From contig JAFEKR010000002.1 of assembly GCA_019022495.1 (NCBI GenBank), positions 4,216,001 through 4,280,000 on the forward strand: DNA of 64,000 nucleotides, read 5' to 3'. The notes below the pieces were generated by a model that saw only the letters and a list, made by a program, of their open reading frames with translations, had not been told where the DNA came from and did no database searches. Positions within the stretch are counted from its first letter, which is position 1. The number at the start of each line of letters is the position of its first letter. Positions 47,201 to 58,621 of the stretch are shown here, in pieces. The translations under genes were made by a program, and so were the position numbers. This stretch comes from Epichloe hybrida. Its lineage: Eukaryota; Ascomycota; Sordariomycetes; Hypocreales; Clavicipitaceae.

Positions 47201-48776
47201 GCCCAGAGAAATCAAAGCTGCCAAGCGTGTTAAGCGCCAACTTGACTTCTGATCGTCGATTCTCATATGCTTGAGGGTCCTTGACATCTTTTGTGATGGC
47301 AGGAACAGAGCTCAGAGTGTTTGGCTGAGGTGCGCCAAGTGGTTTGAAAGGCTCGCCACACAGAACAACACTCAGCATATCTAGCAACCTTTCTTGGATG
47401 GTGGGCTTGACTGGAGGAATATAAAATGCCATGTCCACCAAAGCTTGAGTAAGCTTTGGTGTTAGGTCGCAGGCAAATATGGGATCCAGGAGGGCTTCCA
47501 TGTACTTGCTCAGAGTCTGCCCTACGGCAACAGCTAGCCGACTGATGCAGTCAAAAACAGGATCTACCGAGCCTCTCTTGCGTGACTGGACACTCAGCCC
47601 TTCCCTGACATAAATAAGCACGCCATCTAGGTAGGGTGCAATAGCGCTCTTGACCGAGTTGGCAATGTTGCCGATGGCTAAGAAAGCATCGTTTCGTTCT
47701 TTATCTCTCTTCAGCATGCCAGATAAGTAGACCATGAATTTGTGAAGCCAGGATTGGGCGAAGTCGGCTGGGGAGTAGCTGGCAAGGTCGGGGATGAGAT
47801 AAACAACTGTTCTTCGTGTGGTAGGATCTCTATGATCTTTGTGCTTGAACACGATCTCACACGCCTCTTGGTAGTGTTCCTGCATGTACATCCCTCCTTG
47901 TTCAAGCAGCTCTCTCAACACCAGTAAAGAGGCATGAATAGACTCAACAGTGTTAACCTTAAGACCCTGTCTTGCCTCGTTGTAAATCTTGCTCATCCAG
48001 AGCTGTTTCATCTCCTGGTCTCGTTCTCGGATAATTCTGAAGCAGGCACTAACAGTCTCTGCCGAAGTTTCGCGAATGAGTTGCCGAAGATCTCTCAAAC
48101 CCACCCACACCCAGTCAAATATTGCTGGAATGTACTGATACATCAGCGTTGGGGCATTCCTGGCCAACTCCCTAAGAACAAGGACAGCACTATATCGACG
48201 TTCTTCGACTCGGTCATTTTGGAGCCATTCAAGCGCAGTATTCACTTCGGAATCGACAAGTTCAGATATCAATGATCCTCCAGGACGACATAACTTGCCC
48301 AGCGCAATGGCCGCAGGCTTCATGGGATTGATATCCTTGCCCCGTAGGACGGTTTTGATATTTTGTGTGAATCGGGTGTATTTGGCAGCGACATCGACGC
48401 CGTCGAAGTCGACCAAAGCATCCAGCGCGTAAATGCCGCCTAATCGTTCGGCTGAGTCGCTACCGTGTGTAATAAGTTGTGTAATTCTATTGTTAACTGC
48501 ATTGTAAAAGGCGAGGAATTGCTCTTGGGCCAGGTCTGCAAGCACTTTGTTAATGACTACTGAATCAGGCATGGCGGGTTTGATATTTATACCTCTGTGA
48601 CATAGGACAACAAGCTCACGAAGCTGTATGGCGGCTCGCTTTCGCACGTCATCTCCGACGCTATGTACGAGTAAGTACTTGGACGTCCTTCCAGAGCTGT
48701 GATATGCCTACCGAGATCTCAGGCTCCGAGTGATGTGGTCGAGTCGCTCGAGAGCGACCTGCTGTTGCTGTGCCAT
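41213..48776 (-). CDS. tor: TOR serine/threonine kinase
   Basis: Target-of-rapamycin kinase, the nutrient-sensing growth regulator. Four exons: 48776-48712, 48660-46314, 46254-41755, 41656-41213 (7,356 nt, 2,451 residues, the usual TOR length). N-terminal 1,200 residues are HEAT repeats (for example [20 protein letters not shown]), followed by FAT repeats ([22 protein letters not shown]-like helices), the FRB domain at about 1897-1999 with the rapamycin-contact Ser near 1919 ([12 protein letters not shown]) and [15 protein letters not shown], the kinase with [28 protein letters not shown] near 2219 and [11 protein letters not shown] near 2239, and the FATC end GWCSFW. The first exon ([15 protein letters not shown]) joins by a 51-bp intron to [13 protein letters not shown]. 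No damaged residue seen. Only one TOR gene lies in this window. Confidence 0.97.
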
Positions 48777-49454
48777 CCCCCCTATTGGCGCCGAGGCTAC
48801 CACAATCAAGCCGGCATGAACCACTGAAAGTATTTCTGAAGGACCAAAGAGGCCGATGTAGCTGGTGGATTATCAAATCGAGAGGTGCGATTGAAGATTG
48901 GTTCGTTCGTTTACTGAACGACTTGTCGTGTGACGGAGGAAGGTGCTGGCTGAGACCTCTCGCAGGTGCGGTGCAAATGTGCGAAGATTCGTCTGCTGCA
49001 CCTATAGCCTGGAAATTATTCTCCTGAGAGAATAATGTCTAAAAAATGCTGCCCGGGGAGTGAGAGCGAAATGGAAAAGCCGGCGATGGTATCGCAGCGA
49101 CATATACCCTGACCCTGACTTGGGAGTCGAGATGCGGGCGCGAAGGGTTGCCCAGCTCGGGCAAAGCGGGCCAACACTTTTCACACTGGGCGCCGTGTTA
49201 GACACTGTGCTGCGGCCCAAGTCTGGATGGACTGTAAGAGCCGCCGACGCATGTCTCCAAGCCCCTGCGCACTGTACGAGTAAGGGTGAAGTTCGAGTCG
49301 TTTATCGATAAAGCAAGAAAGGTTAGACCACCGACAGAGAGGCTATTAGCACACGACGGCTTTCCAACTCTGACTTCTCTCCAAGCACAAGTCCCGAAGA
49401 CTCACCATACACCCGCGATCCTCTGTATCTCATTGTCAACCAAAGAGTTGCAAA
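48777..49454. other. Divergent promoter region of TOR and rtf2
   Basis: 678 bp between two ATGs on opposite strands. C/T-rich leader before rtf2 (49360-49440). No gene seen. Confidence 0.5.
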
Positions 49455-50255
49455 ATGGGTAACGACGGCGGCTCCATCCCCAAACGAAGCGAACTTGTGA
49501 AGAACGCTGCTCGTGCACCCACAATATCAGAGCTCAAAGCCACGGCTTTGGAATCGCTCACTCATGCGTGGACTCACTGCGCTCTCAGCGGCACGGCTCT
49601 CGACATGGACACGGCCGTTTCAGATTGGCGTGGGAGACTGTTCAATTACGAAGCAATCCTGAGTGGGTTGATACCATCCGACGAACCGGTCGAAACAACC
49701 CCTGCCAATTTTGGCGTCAAGTCTTTAAGAGATGTAGTGCGGGTGAAGTTCGCCAACTCTGGTGGTAAATGGGCATGCCCGATTTCCATGAAAGAGATGG
49801 GCCCGTCTACAAAGGCTGTCTATCTGGTTCCTTGTGGCCACGCTTTTGCCGAGATCGCCATCACAGAAATTCAAGAGAGATCATGTCCGGAGTGCGGCGA
49901 GAAGTTCGACAGAGACAATGTCATCACATTACTTGCAACCGCAGAGAAGGATGTCCAGAGTTTAGAGAAGAGGCTGGAGAATCTACGAGAACGGGGCTTG
50001 ACACACAGCTTGAAGAAGGATAAATTTGAAAAGAAGAACAAAAAGAAGCGAAAGGGTAATGAGATGGCGGAGAATGGCGACATACCTGAGACTGATGGCA
50101 AAGTGAACAACTCCTCTGCAAAGAAAGGTGTAGACTCAAGGATAAGTGGCATCAACAATCCTATGGCTGCATCTTTGACTGCCAAGGTTCTAGCAGAGCA
50201 AGATGAAATGAACAAGCGACGGAAGCTGGCATCTGAAGTTGCTTCAGGAGGGTGA
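49455..50255 (+). CDS. rtf2: Replication termination factor 2 (Rtf2)
   Basis: Intronless gene of 266 residues. N-terminal MGNDGGSIPKRSELVK and the block WTHCALSGTALD are typical Rtf2 features, followed by a degenerate RING-like cluster at about residues 108-155: CPISMKEM, LVPCGHAF, CPECGEKFDRDNVITLL. The C-terminal half is Lys-rich (KKDKFEKKNKKKRKG) and probably carries the nuclear localisation signal. In fission yeast Rtf2 acts at the RTS1 replication barrier and in splicing-linked functions; elsewhere it concerns stalled forks. Role here inferred from family. Divergent from TOR. Confidence 0.93.
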   Translation: MGNDGGSIPKRSELVKNAARAPTISELKATALESLTHAWTHCALSGTALDMDTAVSDWRGRLFNYEAILSGLIPSDEPVETTPANFGVKSLRDVVRVKFANSGGKWACPISMKEMGPSTKAVYLVPCGHAFAEIAITEIQERSCPECGEKFDRDNVITLLATAEKDVQSLEKRLENLRERGLTHSLKKDKFEKKNKKKRKGNEMAENGDIPETDGKVNNSSAKKGVDSRISGINNPMAASLTAKVLAEQDEMNKRRKLASEVASGG

Positions 50256-50894
50256 GAGATGCGGAGGAAGGGACATTGGATGGTTGTATGAGGAATGAGG
50301 AATGATACCAAAGTAACACAAGAGCATAAACGATGTGAAGAGATGTGTATATCCTTTTTGTGACGGCGTGGTGTTATTCTTTTCGTTGGAGAATGAATGA
50401 CATCCTGACTACACCCTCAAAGCTCAATATCATTGAAGGAGTCCGAAATGAGACAAGCTCGAGTAAAAAGAACCGCGCTCATCTCCATAGTATATTGATC
50501 ATCGCTGAAATGCCTCTCGAACATAATTCGGGGGTGGGGGGTACAACCAAACTTTTGCTTCATGCCGACCTCCACAGCCCTCTTACAGCCTTCCAAACGT
50601 TTAATGTCGATAGAACCTCTTTTGTAATGTCGTAAAATTCTTGACCATTTTGCAAATCTCGGCACATGGTCACCCAAACACCACCCGGCTGTTGCGGCCC
50701 GGTCATAGGCCGTCTCGTTTCACACACGTCATGCCAGGGTTTTTGCGAACTGCCAGCCGCTTTGCCATTTCCAAAAACGCCCAGAACTCAGAACTCAGAA
50801 CTCGAATAAATCACAGAACGCCCTCCGCCAGGAGGGGAGGGAACAGCAAAATAAGAAAAAATGAGAAAAAATGAGAAAAAAGCAGCGCTTATTT
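50256..50894. other. Intergenic between convergent genes
   Basis: 3' flanks of rtf2 and the rhodopsin-domain protein. Short aatgagaaaa repeats near 50858-50880. No gene seen. Confidence 0.5.
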
Positions 50895-52307
50895 TCATGC
50901 CAAGCCGTTGGAGCAAGCCGTGTTAGGTCTTGTGTCCCTCCTCACATCATATATCATGTCGACTCTCACCCCATGTTCCGGCAAGCCTCCCTGTTCCACC
51001 AGATGATCTGCGCTCTCGCTCCTCTTCAAGCCCTTCTCAATTGTCGTCCGCGTCTTGACACTCATAAACGCCATGTCGCTCAGCTCCGTGTCCGTCACCG
51101 TCGCATCCGAGGGAATCTTTGAGACGGGTTTCGCGGAACCATGTGTTGTGACATTGTCCCTGATGCTGCCTGCTGCCTGCCGCATGCAGTGCAGGACAAA
51201 GTGCAGTACGGGCATGGTGGAACACACAATCACGAGAAAGAGCTCGCCTGTGGCCCAGGCGAAGATGTCGTGCGTTGCCCATGTTTGGTCGGTTCTGTTG
51301 CCGAGTTCCACGAGAGATTGGGTTTTTATGCCAGAGAAGATGCATGTGAGGATGTTGAGGACGAAGATGATTGTGAGTTGGAACTTTTCAGTGATGGTGT
51401 TGTTGAGTTGCCAGAAGATGGTGGCGGGGATGACGGCAAGGCTTGCGTCGGCAAAGGTGTCGAATGCTTTTTTTATTTTTTAGAGACATGTTAGTTTGGT
51501 TTGGTTCATGTTTTGATATCGCGACTGGTGTAGTCGAAAACGTTGACTTCCGAGGCTAGGCTTGGTACGGGGTTTCTGCACTTGTCCATGGTGTTTTGGT
51601 GTTTTCCTCGCCACGTACCTCCGGTGAATGTTCCAAATCCAGCTACGACTTTCGGGTCGATGCACTTTCCCTGCACCCTCTTATCCCACAGCGCGTTCGC
51701 GGGCGAGCATTGCGCAGATGCCAGCGTGAGACACGACATGGCAATCAGCGCAGCTAGTGTAATCGGGACCAACCACAGGAACATTCTCTGCCATCGCAGC
51801 TCTGTGGATTTGATCATCTCCAAGAGAAGCGTTGATACTGAAATTCTGCCAGCCGCCACACCCACAATGCAGAAAACCTGGCTGAGCCAGCTGAGAAACA
51901 GGACGATGGCGACGTCGTCGGGCCCTGTTTTCGCGACATCGTCAATGTGTTCAAGTCCGCCGCGGTTGGCGTACAGAGTTAACACGACGCTCCAGCCAAT
52001 GAAGCAGGTCTGTACAACGTAGTAGAGATATTCCATCGTGTCAGTCTTCTGTGACGTCGTTCTCTTGAGCGGCAAGCAAGTCGTCTATATCACGGCGAGT
52101 CGCAGCATGAGATGAGGTTCTTCTTACCATTGCACAAATCACGAAGACATCGTCCCATCTGAACTTATGGTCGTGCAGCCGCACGTATACTCGCAGCAGG
52201 GACGTCACGAGTGCCAAAGACGTGAGCGTCCACAACAGCCGAATGCCAATTGGGCCTCGATCCGGCATAGGGTCGTGCTTTTCGCTCCGTGGGAGAAGCT
52301 GTACCAT
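50895..52307 (-). CDS. Rhodopsin-domain seven-helix membrane protein (Pth11-like)
   Basis: Three exons: 52307-52128, 52048-51619, 51466-50895 (1,182 nt, 393 residues). Seven hydrophobic segments; typical pieces are LWTLTSLALVTSLLRVYVRL, KFRWDDVFVICAM, GWSVVLTLYANRGGLEHID, AIVLFLSWLSQVFCIVGVAA, ALWDKRVQGKCID, FDTFADASLAVIPATIFWQL and IFVLNILTCIFSGIKT. This is the fungal rhodopsin-domain family that includes Pth11-like receptors; there is no CFEM domain, so it belongs to the non-CFEM majority, whose ligands are mostly unknown. The last 100 residues are cytosolic and Ser/Thr/Arg-rich. Start: the open frame extends up with TTG, so the ATG at 52307 is used. Confidence 0.85.
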
Positions 52308-53691
52308 GGCATTTGCGGCCGATATCAAGCGCCAGCTCTATCAGGCTGGTGGCGCAGCCAGACTGTGTGAGGGCCGACAAAACGGCAATGGTGATAGCAG
52401 GACAGAAACGGCGTGGATTGATAAGAATGGGTGGAACGGGCATCGCCTGAAGCTTGTGATGTTGGAGTTGCAGTGAGCTGTTGTTTTCTGGCCAATATAC
52501 TTTTCTTGACAGTGAATGAGAGGCAAGTTGCGCACGAGTGCGGACGTAGAGGAGAGGAAGATGAGGTGCACACACACACACGACACGAGGCTAGCAGCGG
52601 CCAATTGCAACTAATGAGAGAGGAGCGGGAAAAAGCTTTCGAAAGGAAATGGGCATTTCCATTCACAGAATGCCGATCAAATGCTGCTGGGCCCGTGAAT
52701 CGAGGCCGGGGTCGAGGTCGTGGCATTCATCCACATGCACATCTGGCCTGTGGAAAGATGGAGTCAATTTAGCCAGATCAAGAGTGTGGATAATCCGAAT
52801 TGTGGAGAGATGCTCGTGTGGCTTCCCTCGCCGAAGTAGGGTGATTGTGAGCGAATTGTCTCGCATTAATACATAGTCCCACTAATTTGTTTGCTATTCC
52901 GGAGTACAATTCATGCAGTTTGCCCAAAAATACGGATTACGATCGTGGTTCGAGCTTTCCTCCCTGTCCTGCCCACTTAATTAACCACTTACATAAACTC
53001 TTCGGACAATTGTCCACCTGGTACTCCGTACACCACCAGGAGTCCAGGCTTGCAATCATCACGTGACTGTCGTCATGTAGCACCCATAATTAGCTTAGCT
53101 AGGAGGAAGAATGGAAGCATCTTTCCGGGTTGAGGCTGACGGACTTCGTGCCGTTCCGAGTGGCCCGCCATGGCTAGCAACTGGCGGTTTTGCTACAGCT
53201 GGCAGGCTTAGAATGTCCTACTTTCTACCAGGGATCCCCGATAATAATGTTTGTTATCCCTTTGACAGTCATATTAAGGCACCTGCTGGGTCACGAATAG
53301 GCTAGTCGACCAATCACGACGAAGGTCAATTAAAGGTACTTAATATTACGTGGAAACTTCACTATAATAGAAGTCCCAACAATTTCCAAAGATACAAAGA
53401 AGTACATCGCACACATCGCAGCCATATCGCGACCCTCGCGGTCGGGGCTAGCGCTCAGACGTCCTACTAGCAAGGTAAGGTATTGGAGTCTGGGTGGGTC
53501 CCGTGACCTAGCTGGTGCCTTATGACTGTCAAAGGGATGATGCCACCGTCTATTACCACGACCACATCGTGAGGCCACGACCAACGTCTTGATTTACTCG
53601 ACAAAAGTTGCAGTCTTTTCTGCATTCATCCCATCACTTAGCGCACTGCACTGCGGTGTCTTATTGATGCTTACGCTTCAGGGCCCGGACC
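52308..53691. other. Intergenic, divergent promoter, inverted repeat
   Basis: No gene recognised. Contains a CA-rich run near 52570-52580 and an imperfect inverted repeat (53258-53294 with 53503-53536) described separately. Confidence 0.5.
53258..53536. repeat. Imperfect inverted repeat, about 35-bp arms
   Basis: The left arm 53258-53294 and the reverse complement of 53503-53536 agree over 32 of 34 aligned bases, apart from a 3-base gap, and both start ccctttgacagtcat. The arms are 208 bp apart with unrelated sequence between. This could be a decayed foldback or MITE-like element, located 155 bp upstream of the aldo-keto reductase ATG. No flanking target duplication could be identified. Confidence 0.6.
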
Positions 53692-54834
53692 ATGGCCCCT
53701 GACATGCCTAGCTCGCTTGGAAACAAGCTCAAGGTACGGAAGAACAGGACCCCCCCCCCAACACCACGCCTAAAGAACAGCACATTCTGATCTCTACTAC
53801 GTCGGGGTACTTTCCCAGCTCCCAAATGGCATATCTATACCCCAGATCCAGCTAGGTCTATACACTATGTCAGGTCATGAGGCGACTCAGGCCGTGCAGA
53901 CGGGCCTAGAAATAGGCTATCGAGGCTTCGACTGCGCGCAAATGTATCACAATGAACGGGAGGCCGGACACGCCATCAGCAAGTTTCTGTCCAGCTCGGA
54001 CAACACGGCTGGTCTGAAGCGCGAAGACATCTTCTTCACGTCCAAGTTGAGTTCCAACAGCACGTACTATGAAACGATCCGCCGGTCCATTGAGAAATCC
54101 GTCGAGATCAGTGGCCTGGGGTACATAGATCTCTTCCTGCTCCATAGTCCGTATGGAGGGAAGGAGGCGCGCCTCACGAGCTGGAGGGCTCTTGAAGGTG
54201 CCGTTGACGAGGGGCAAGTGAGGATGATTGGCGTGAGCAATTTTGGTGTCGCTCACGTAAGTTCTGGCCATCGACATGGGTCGTCCAACTTGGCATTTGA
54301 GATGAGTGCTGAGAAACACAGCTAGATCGAGGAGCTGGTGGCTTCGGAGCCGCGAATCAAGCCCGCCATCAACCAGATTGAGGTACACCCGTTTAACACC
54401 CAGGAGGCTATTCGCGCTACATGTGCCAAGCACGGCATCGCCATCGAAGCATATGCACCTTTGGTACGGGCTAAGCGGATGACGCATCCTACTATTAGGG
54501 AACTAGCAGACAAGTACACTTGCTCGCCTGCTCAAGTCTTAGTCAGGTATGTGAGCTTCATGAGCATCTTGAAGTATTTTGATGGGTGGTGGCTAAAAAT
54601 AGAATGTTTCGTTAGATGGAGTTTGCAACATGACATGATCACTCTCCCGAAGAGTGTGCGCCGGGAGAGGATGGTGGAGAATGCAGACGTCGCGGGATTT
54701 CAACTCTCCGGGGAGGACATGAGTATTATGGATGGCTTGGACGAGAGGTTGGTGACTGATTGGTGAGCAAAATGTTCGCAACCATCTGAAATTTGCCTGA
54801 CATTCTCTTCAGGGATCCCACCGACGCGGCATAG
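53692..54834 (+). CDS. Aldo-keto reductase
   Basis: Five exons: 53692-53733, 53819-54256, 54326-54546, 54616-54762, 54813-54834 (870 nt, 289 residues). Classic AKR layout: LPNGISIPQIQLGLYTMS, GYRGFDCAQMYHNE with catalytic Asp and Tyr, FFTSKLS with Lys, IDLFLLHSPYG with His, MIGVSNFGV, PAINQIEVHPF, and the NADPH-binding end IEAYAPLVR and LPKSVRRERMVEN. It reduces or oxidises small carbonyls with NAD(P)H; the substrate cannot be told. The 69-bp third intron (54547-54615) is in frame without a stop, so retention would give a 23-residue insertion. It lies head-on to the D-amino-acid oxidase gene. Confidence 0.87.
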
Positions 54835-55202
54835 TTATCTTGCAGCTACCCAAACACAAAACAGTGTAGGCCAAGTCATATGAAGTGCTCACCATTTAGA
54901 AACTTATGAGGCCACCCTGTAGCAAACTGCATCCACACACTTTTGCAACCCTCTTTGGTTCCACCAAGTTATCACTGGACAAGAAGCGCAGTGAGTCCGA
55001 CAATGTTGTTACTTCTTGCAGAGAAGTGAAGCCGTCGACAGGACGTGGACGAAACTCGGACCAATCATTACTGGAGGATGTAGGCACCATGACTTCACTT
55101 GCCGCCAATGCCAGGTTCACTTTCTCCCAAGGTACGCTGCTCGGTGCATGGCTTCTGTGGACAGTTGAAGGCGCACTGGGTAGAATGCATGCAACTCCAG
55201 AC
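54835..55202. other. Intergenic between convergent genes
   Basis: 3' flanks of the aldo-keto reductase and the D-amino-acid oxidase. No gene seen. Confidence 0.5.
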
Positions 55203-56525
55203 TCAGAGCTTGGCAGCAGCCTGCCCAGGATCTGCCAACAGCAGCAGCGCCATTTCCACAACCTCATCCGCAACCCCCCAGCTAATTTCGTATCCCCGAC
55301 CACCAGCACCATAAGCGTGAATCAAGACCTCGCCTCTTGTGTGCCGGGGCCCCCCAGGTTTCTCCACCTCCAGTCTCATGCCCCCTTGACGAGTCGGCCG
55401 ACGTCCAACAACGTCCGATATCACTCTGATAGCCTCCAAGGTCCTATTGGCAGCTGGAGAACTCTTCTTGTGAGCGAGTGGTTGTAGTTTCAGCCCGTTT
55501 TCCAGCAGTTGCGTCCGCGTAGACTTGCATGGCGCCGATCGCCAGTCTCCAGGTTCCTTGGTCCCGCCAACAATGGTTCCTCCGTGGAGGAATCGCGGGA
55601 TGAGGAAGCCCCATGTGCCGTCTTTGTATTGCCTCGTGACTGTAGCCGGTACATCAATGTCAGTCACGACGGTTTGGCCTGCTCATGTCCCCACACGTCA
55701 GTTCTCGTCTGCATCACCTCCCCAAGGGACGATATGAAGAAGAAGAGAAAGAAGAAAAAAAAAGGGAAAGGGGGGGGTGGGTTGGCCGTACCCCTTGTAG
55801 GAAAAACTTTTGGGTCGCCGAAACCAGTCCCGCTAGCATTGATCACGAGCTTCACATTCTCTGTAATGCTGAATGCCTCCCATTCGCTCTTCAGATCCCT
55901 CTTCATCGTCTTGCCGCCCATGAGCAGGAACTTGCGCAGTAAGGCTTCGCAATATACAGGTGCGTTGATGCAGAATGTGTCGTATTCAAAGCCAAGCGCG
56001 ACACCATCTGGTAGTTCTGCCGGCTCATATCTCTCATAACCTGATAGTCCGGTCTCTGCGGCAAACGCACTTGCGTCTTGCTTCAGGTACCCTTCGTCCG
56101 GAGCCTCAAGATATTCTATCCCCGCGGCGCGAGTGACACCACAAGCCGGCTCTGCAGCTACTTGACGATCGAATTCCGCAACTGTTGCCTTCAACCATTT
56201 CGCTTCTTGCCGCAGCTGAGGCGTCGTGGCTGGGATGGGACGCACATGGGCACCCGCCCACATGGACGCATAGTCCGCAGAGTGTCGCAATGGCGCACCG
56301 GGGATGGCGGCGGGCCATTCTTTGGCGACGAGCAGAATCAGGGGCTGGAGTGTAGACTTGCAGTCGTCTTGAAACTTCTCTTGGAGTCTCACGGCGGTCG
56401 ACAAGCCGATGACGCCAGCGCTGGGGGCGTTGACGCACGTCAGTCTTCATTTCGTGGTGCATGACGCGCGGGACATGGCTATCGGGGTCTTACCCTATGA
56501 TGATGACGGAGGGTTCCGAGGACAT
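55203..56525 (-). CDS. D-amino-acid oxidase, peroxisomal
   Basis: FAD enzyme that oxidises D-amino acids to 2-oxo acids with release of ammonia and hydrogen peroxide. Three exons: 56525-56494, 56420-55792, 55678-55203 (1,137 nt, 378 residues). Splicing restores the dinucleotide-binding motif IIIGAGVIGLSTAVRL at the N-terminus. Further motifs: SADYASMWAGAHVRP, LVINASGTGFGDPKVFPTRGQT, and the family signature IHAYGAGGRGYEISWG near the C-terminus. The protein ends AAAKL, a type-1 peroxisomal targeting signal, which fits the enzyme's usual site. The 113-bp second intron has long A and G/C tracts. D-aspartate oxidase is a possible alternative. Downstream (5' on this strand) of a permease gene, which may feed it. 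Confidence 0.9.
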
Positions 56526-56850
56526 GATGGATTTTGTGGCTCTCATGAGATACTTTGAATGAGGAGAAAAATAATTCATAACAGAAAGAGGCGGTTCGTA
56601 TACTTTTTACGATCCGATCGTATGGTTCTCAAAGCGAAGACGAGTACGGAGTATTCCGTACAGGATCACACAACAGCGATATCGGACCCACTGGAATAAT
56701 TCAATGTTTGTCAGAAATGTCATCCCCAACACAATTGTAGGGAGTGGTACAGCCACATTTAGAAGGACCCATTTTGATAAAACGTCGTTCCTCGTCGAAA
56801 AAACCATGAAATGTAGTCTGATTTCTCCTGATCATCATTTACTCAGGTGC
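56526..56850. other. Intergenic, D-amino-acid oxidase promoter
   Basis: Gap of 325 bp between two minus-strand genes. No gene seen. Confidence 0.5.
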
Positions 56851-58621
56851 TCAAGGCTTCCACTTGAAAGCAGGATGCTTCCAGTCCAGATCCTCAATCT
56901 CCCTCTTTGTCAAGCCATGCAGCTCACCATCAACGTCCCTTCGCGCACGCTGCTCGTTGTCCCAATTCATCCAGAAGAGCGTCAAGATACTCACGACGAA
57001 GATCATGCTCGCGGCTACCAGGTTCAGTCCATTTCCGACGTGGTAATTGGGCGCATCCCACGGCAAGAAGACCCAGCTGCTAATCAGACCACCGATGTTG
57101 CCCATCATGACGTTGGCTCCGATCGCTGCGCTGCGGGCCGTGTCGCTCACCACGTTGGCGGATACCTGGGCATTGGTCATGGCGCCGTTGGTAAAGGTAG
57201 ACATGGCAATGAGAAAGGTCGCGGCATATCGAACCGAAGAGGATTCCGATCCAAGAAACATGGAGTATCCAACCATGACTAGCGGTGCCGAGAAAATAAT
57301 GAAGATTTGTCGCCTGTCCATTCGCCAGCTCATCAGGGGGAAGGGGATCATGAAGACGGCGCCTAGCAGGTAGGGCGGAGCTGACAAAAGCTGTTGCCGG
57401 ACGACCGTTTCCTTGCCGTAGATGGTTTTGACGACGGAGGGCAGGAAGAAGGCGAAGCTTTGAACGGTAATGTTGTTGAGCAAGAATACGAACGAGGTGC
57501 TCAGCGTGACGGGGCTGGTGATGCCTCGCACAAGCTTCTTCTTGTCAATCTTGTCCAGGACCACGGTTTGACCGACGCGCTCTGACTTGACCCGCGCAAC
57601 GGCCAGTGCTTTTTCTTCTTTCGAAAGCCAGCGGGCCGTCTTGGGTCGGTCGGTCAGTGTGAACAGGGCGATGAAGCCCACGATGATAGTGATGATTCCC
57701 TCGATGGCGAAAATCATCCTCCAGGCGTGCAAGCCCGCGAAACTGTCCAGACGCAAGATGGCGGACGCGAGGAGTCCTCCAAATGCCCCTGCAAGCGGCG
57801 CGGTAACGATGAAAAGGGCCAGGCGGAAGGCGAGCTCTGATCGACGGTACCACCTGGAGAGGTAGTATGCGCAACCGGGCAGCATTCCGGCTTCGAAGAT
57901 ACCGAGGAGGAATCTTACGCCTGACATCTGGGCGTAATTGTTCACATAAGCCGTGGCAAGCGAGGCAACTCCGAATAAGATGGTGGCAATGGGGAGGAAC
58001 CATCCGGGTCCCACGTGTTTGCAAAGAAGATTGCAGGGGATCTCGAACAGTGCATAAGAGAGGTAGAAGTAGGAGATGATCTCGTTGTAGTTGTATCCTT
58101 TGAGTTGCAAATCGCGCTCCATTCCCGCGATTCGGGCATTGCCTTGTGGGAAACGGCGGTTAGTCCTCTCCAACGCTCAACGGTTCCTTCCAGTCCTTCG
58201 AGAGCGTCGGGAGATATTCTCAGGCCGAGTCCAGGCTTATCTTGAGCCATCTTCAGCGCTGCCAGGAGATACGCACCGAAATTTGTTCGATCAATGAAGC
58301 AGAAAAGGTACAACGTTGCCACGGTAGGGACGACATAGAGATCGATCTTGAGCCTGAGTGTCCTTTCGGCGACGGGGTCAAATTGAACAGAGATGCCCCA
58401 TATCTGCGCCAAATGTTAGGCCCGAAGTGGAAGAGAAGAAGGGCAGAAATGGTAGGCATCAAGGCTATATCGAAAAACTGGGAATGATCAGCTTCCTGAT
58501 CTGCCACTCACTTGTCCGTCGCGACCTTTCCGCGCTCGGCCGCCCGATCTGGTTGTTCATACACGTCCAAACGATCACTCCCCGTTCCCACGTTACCGTC
58601 TCCTGAGTGGTTCGACTCCAT
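56851..58621 (-). CDS. MFS permease, Dal5/allantoate (anion:cation symporter) type
   Basis: About 504 residues; exons near 58621-58526, 58403-58277 and 58142-56851. Seen: KIDLYVVPTVATLYLFCFIDRTNFGNARIAG (split by a 134-bp intron whose join is exact), YFYLSYALFEIPCNLLC, GVRFLLGIFEAGMLPGCAYYLSRWY, LFTLTDRPKTARWLSKEEK, and the C-terminal segment MSTFTNGAMTNAQVSANV. This pattern is the ACS family of fungal permeases for allantoate, nicotinate and related anions. The junction of exon 1 is uncertain: the only frame-keeping donor I find is GTCGCG, a weak one, while the strong GTGAGT beside it breaks the frame. Substrate unknown; position next to the oxidase suggests an amino-acid-related compound. 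Confidence 0.8.
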
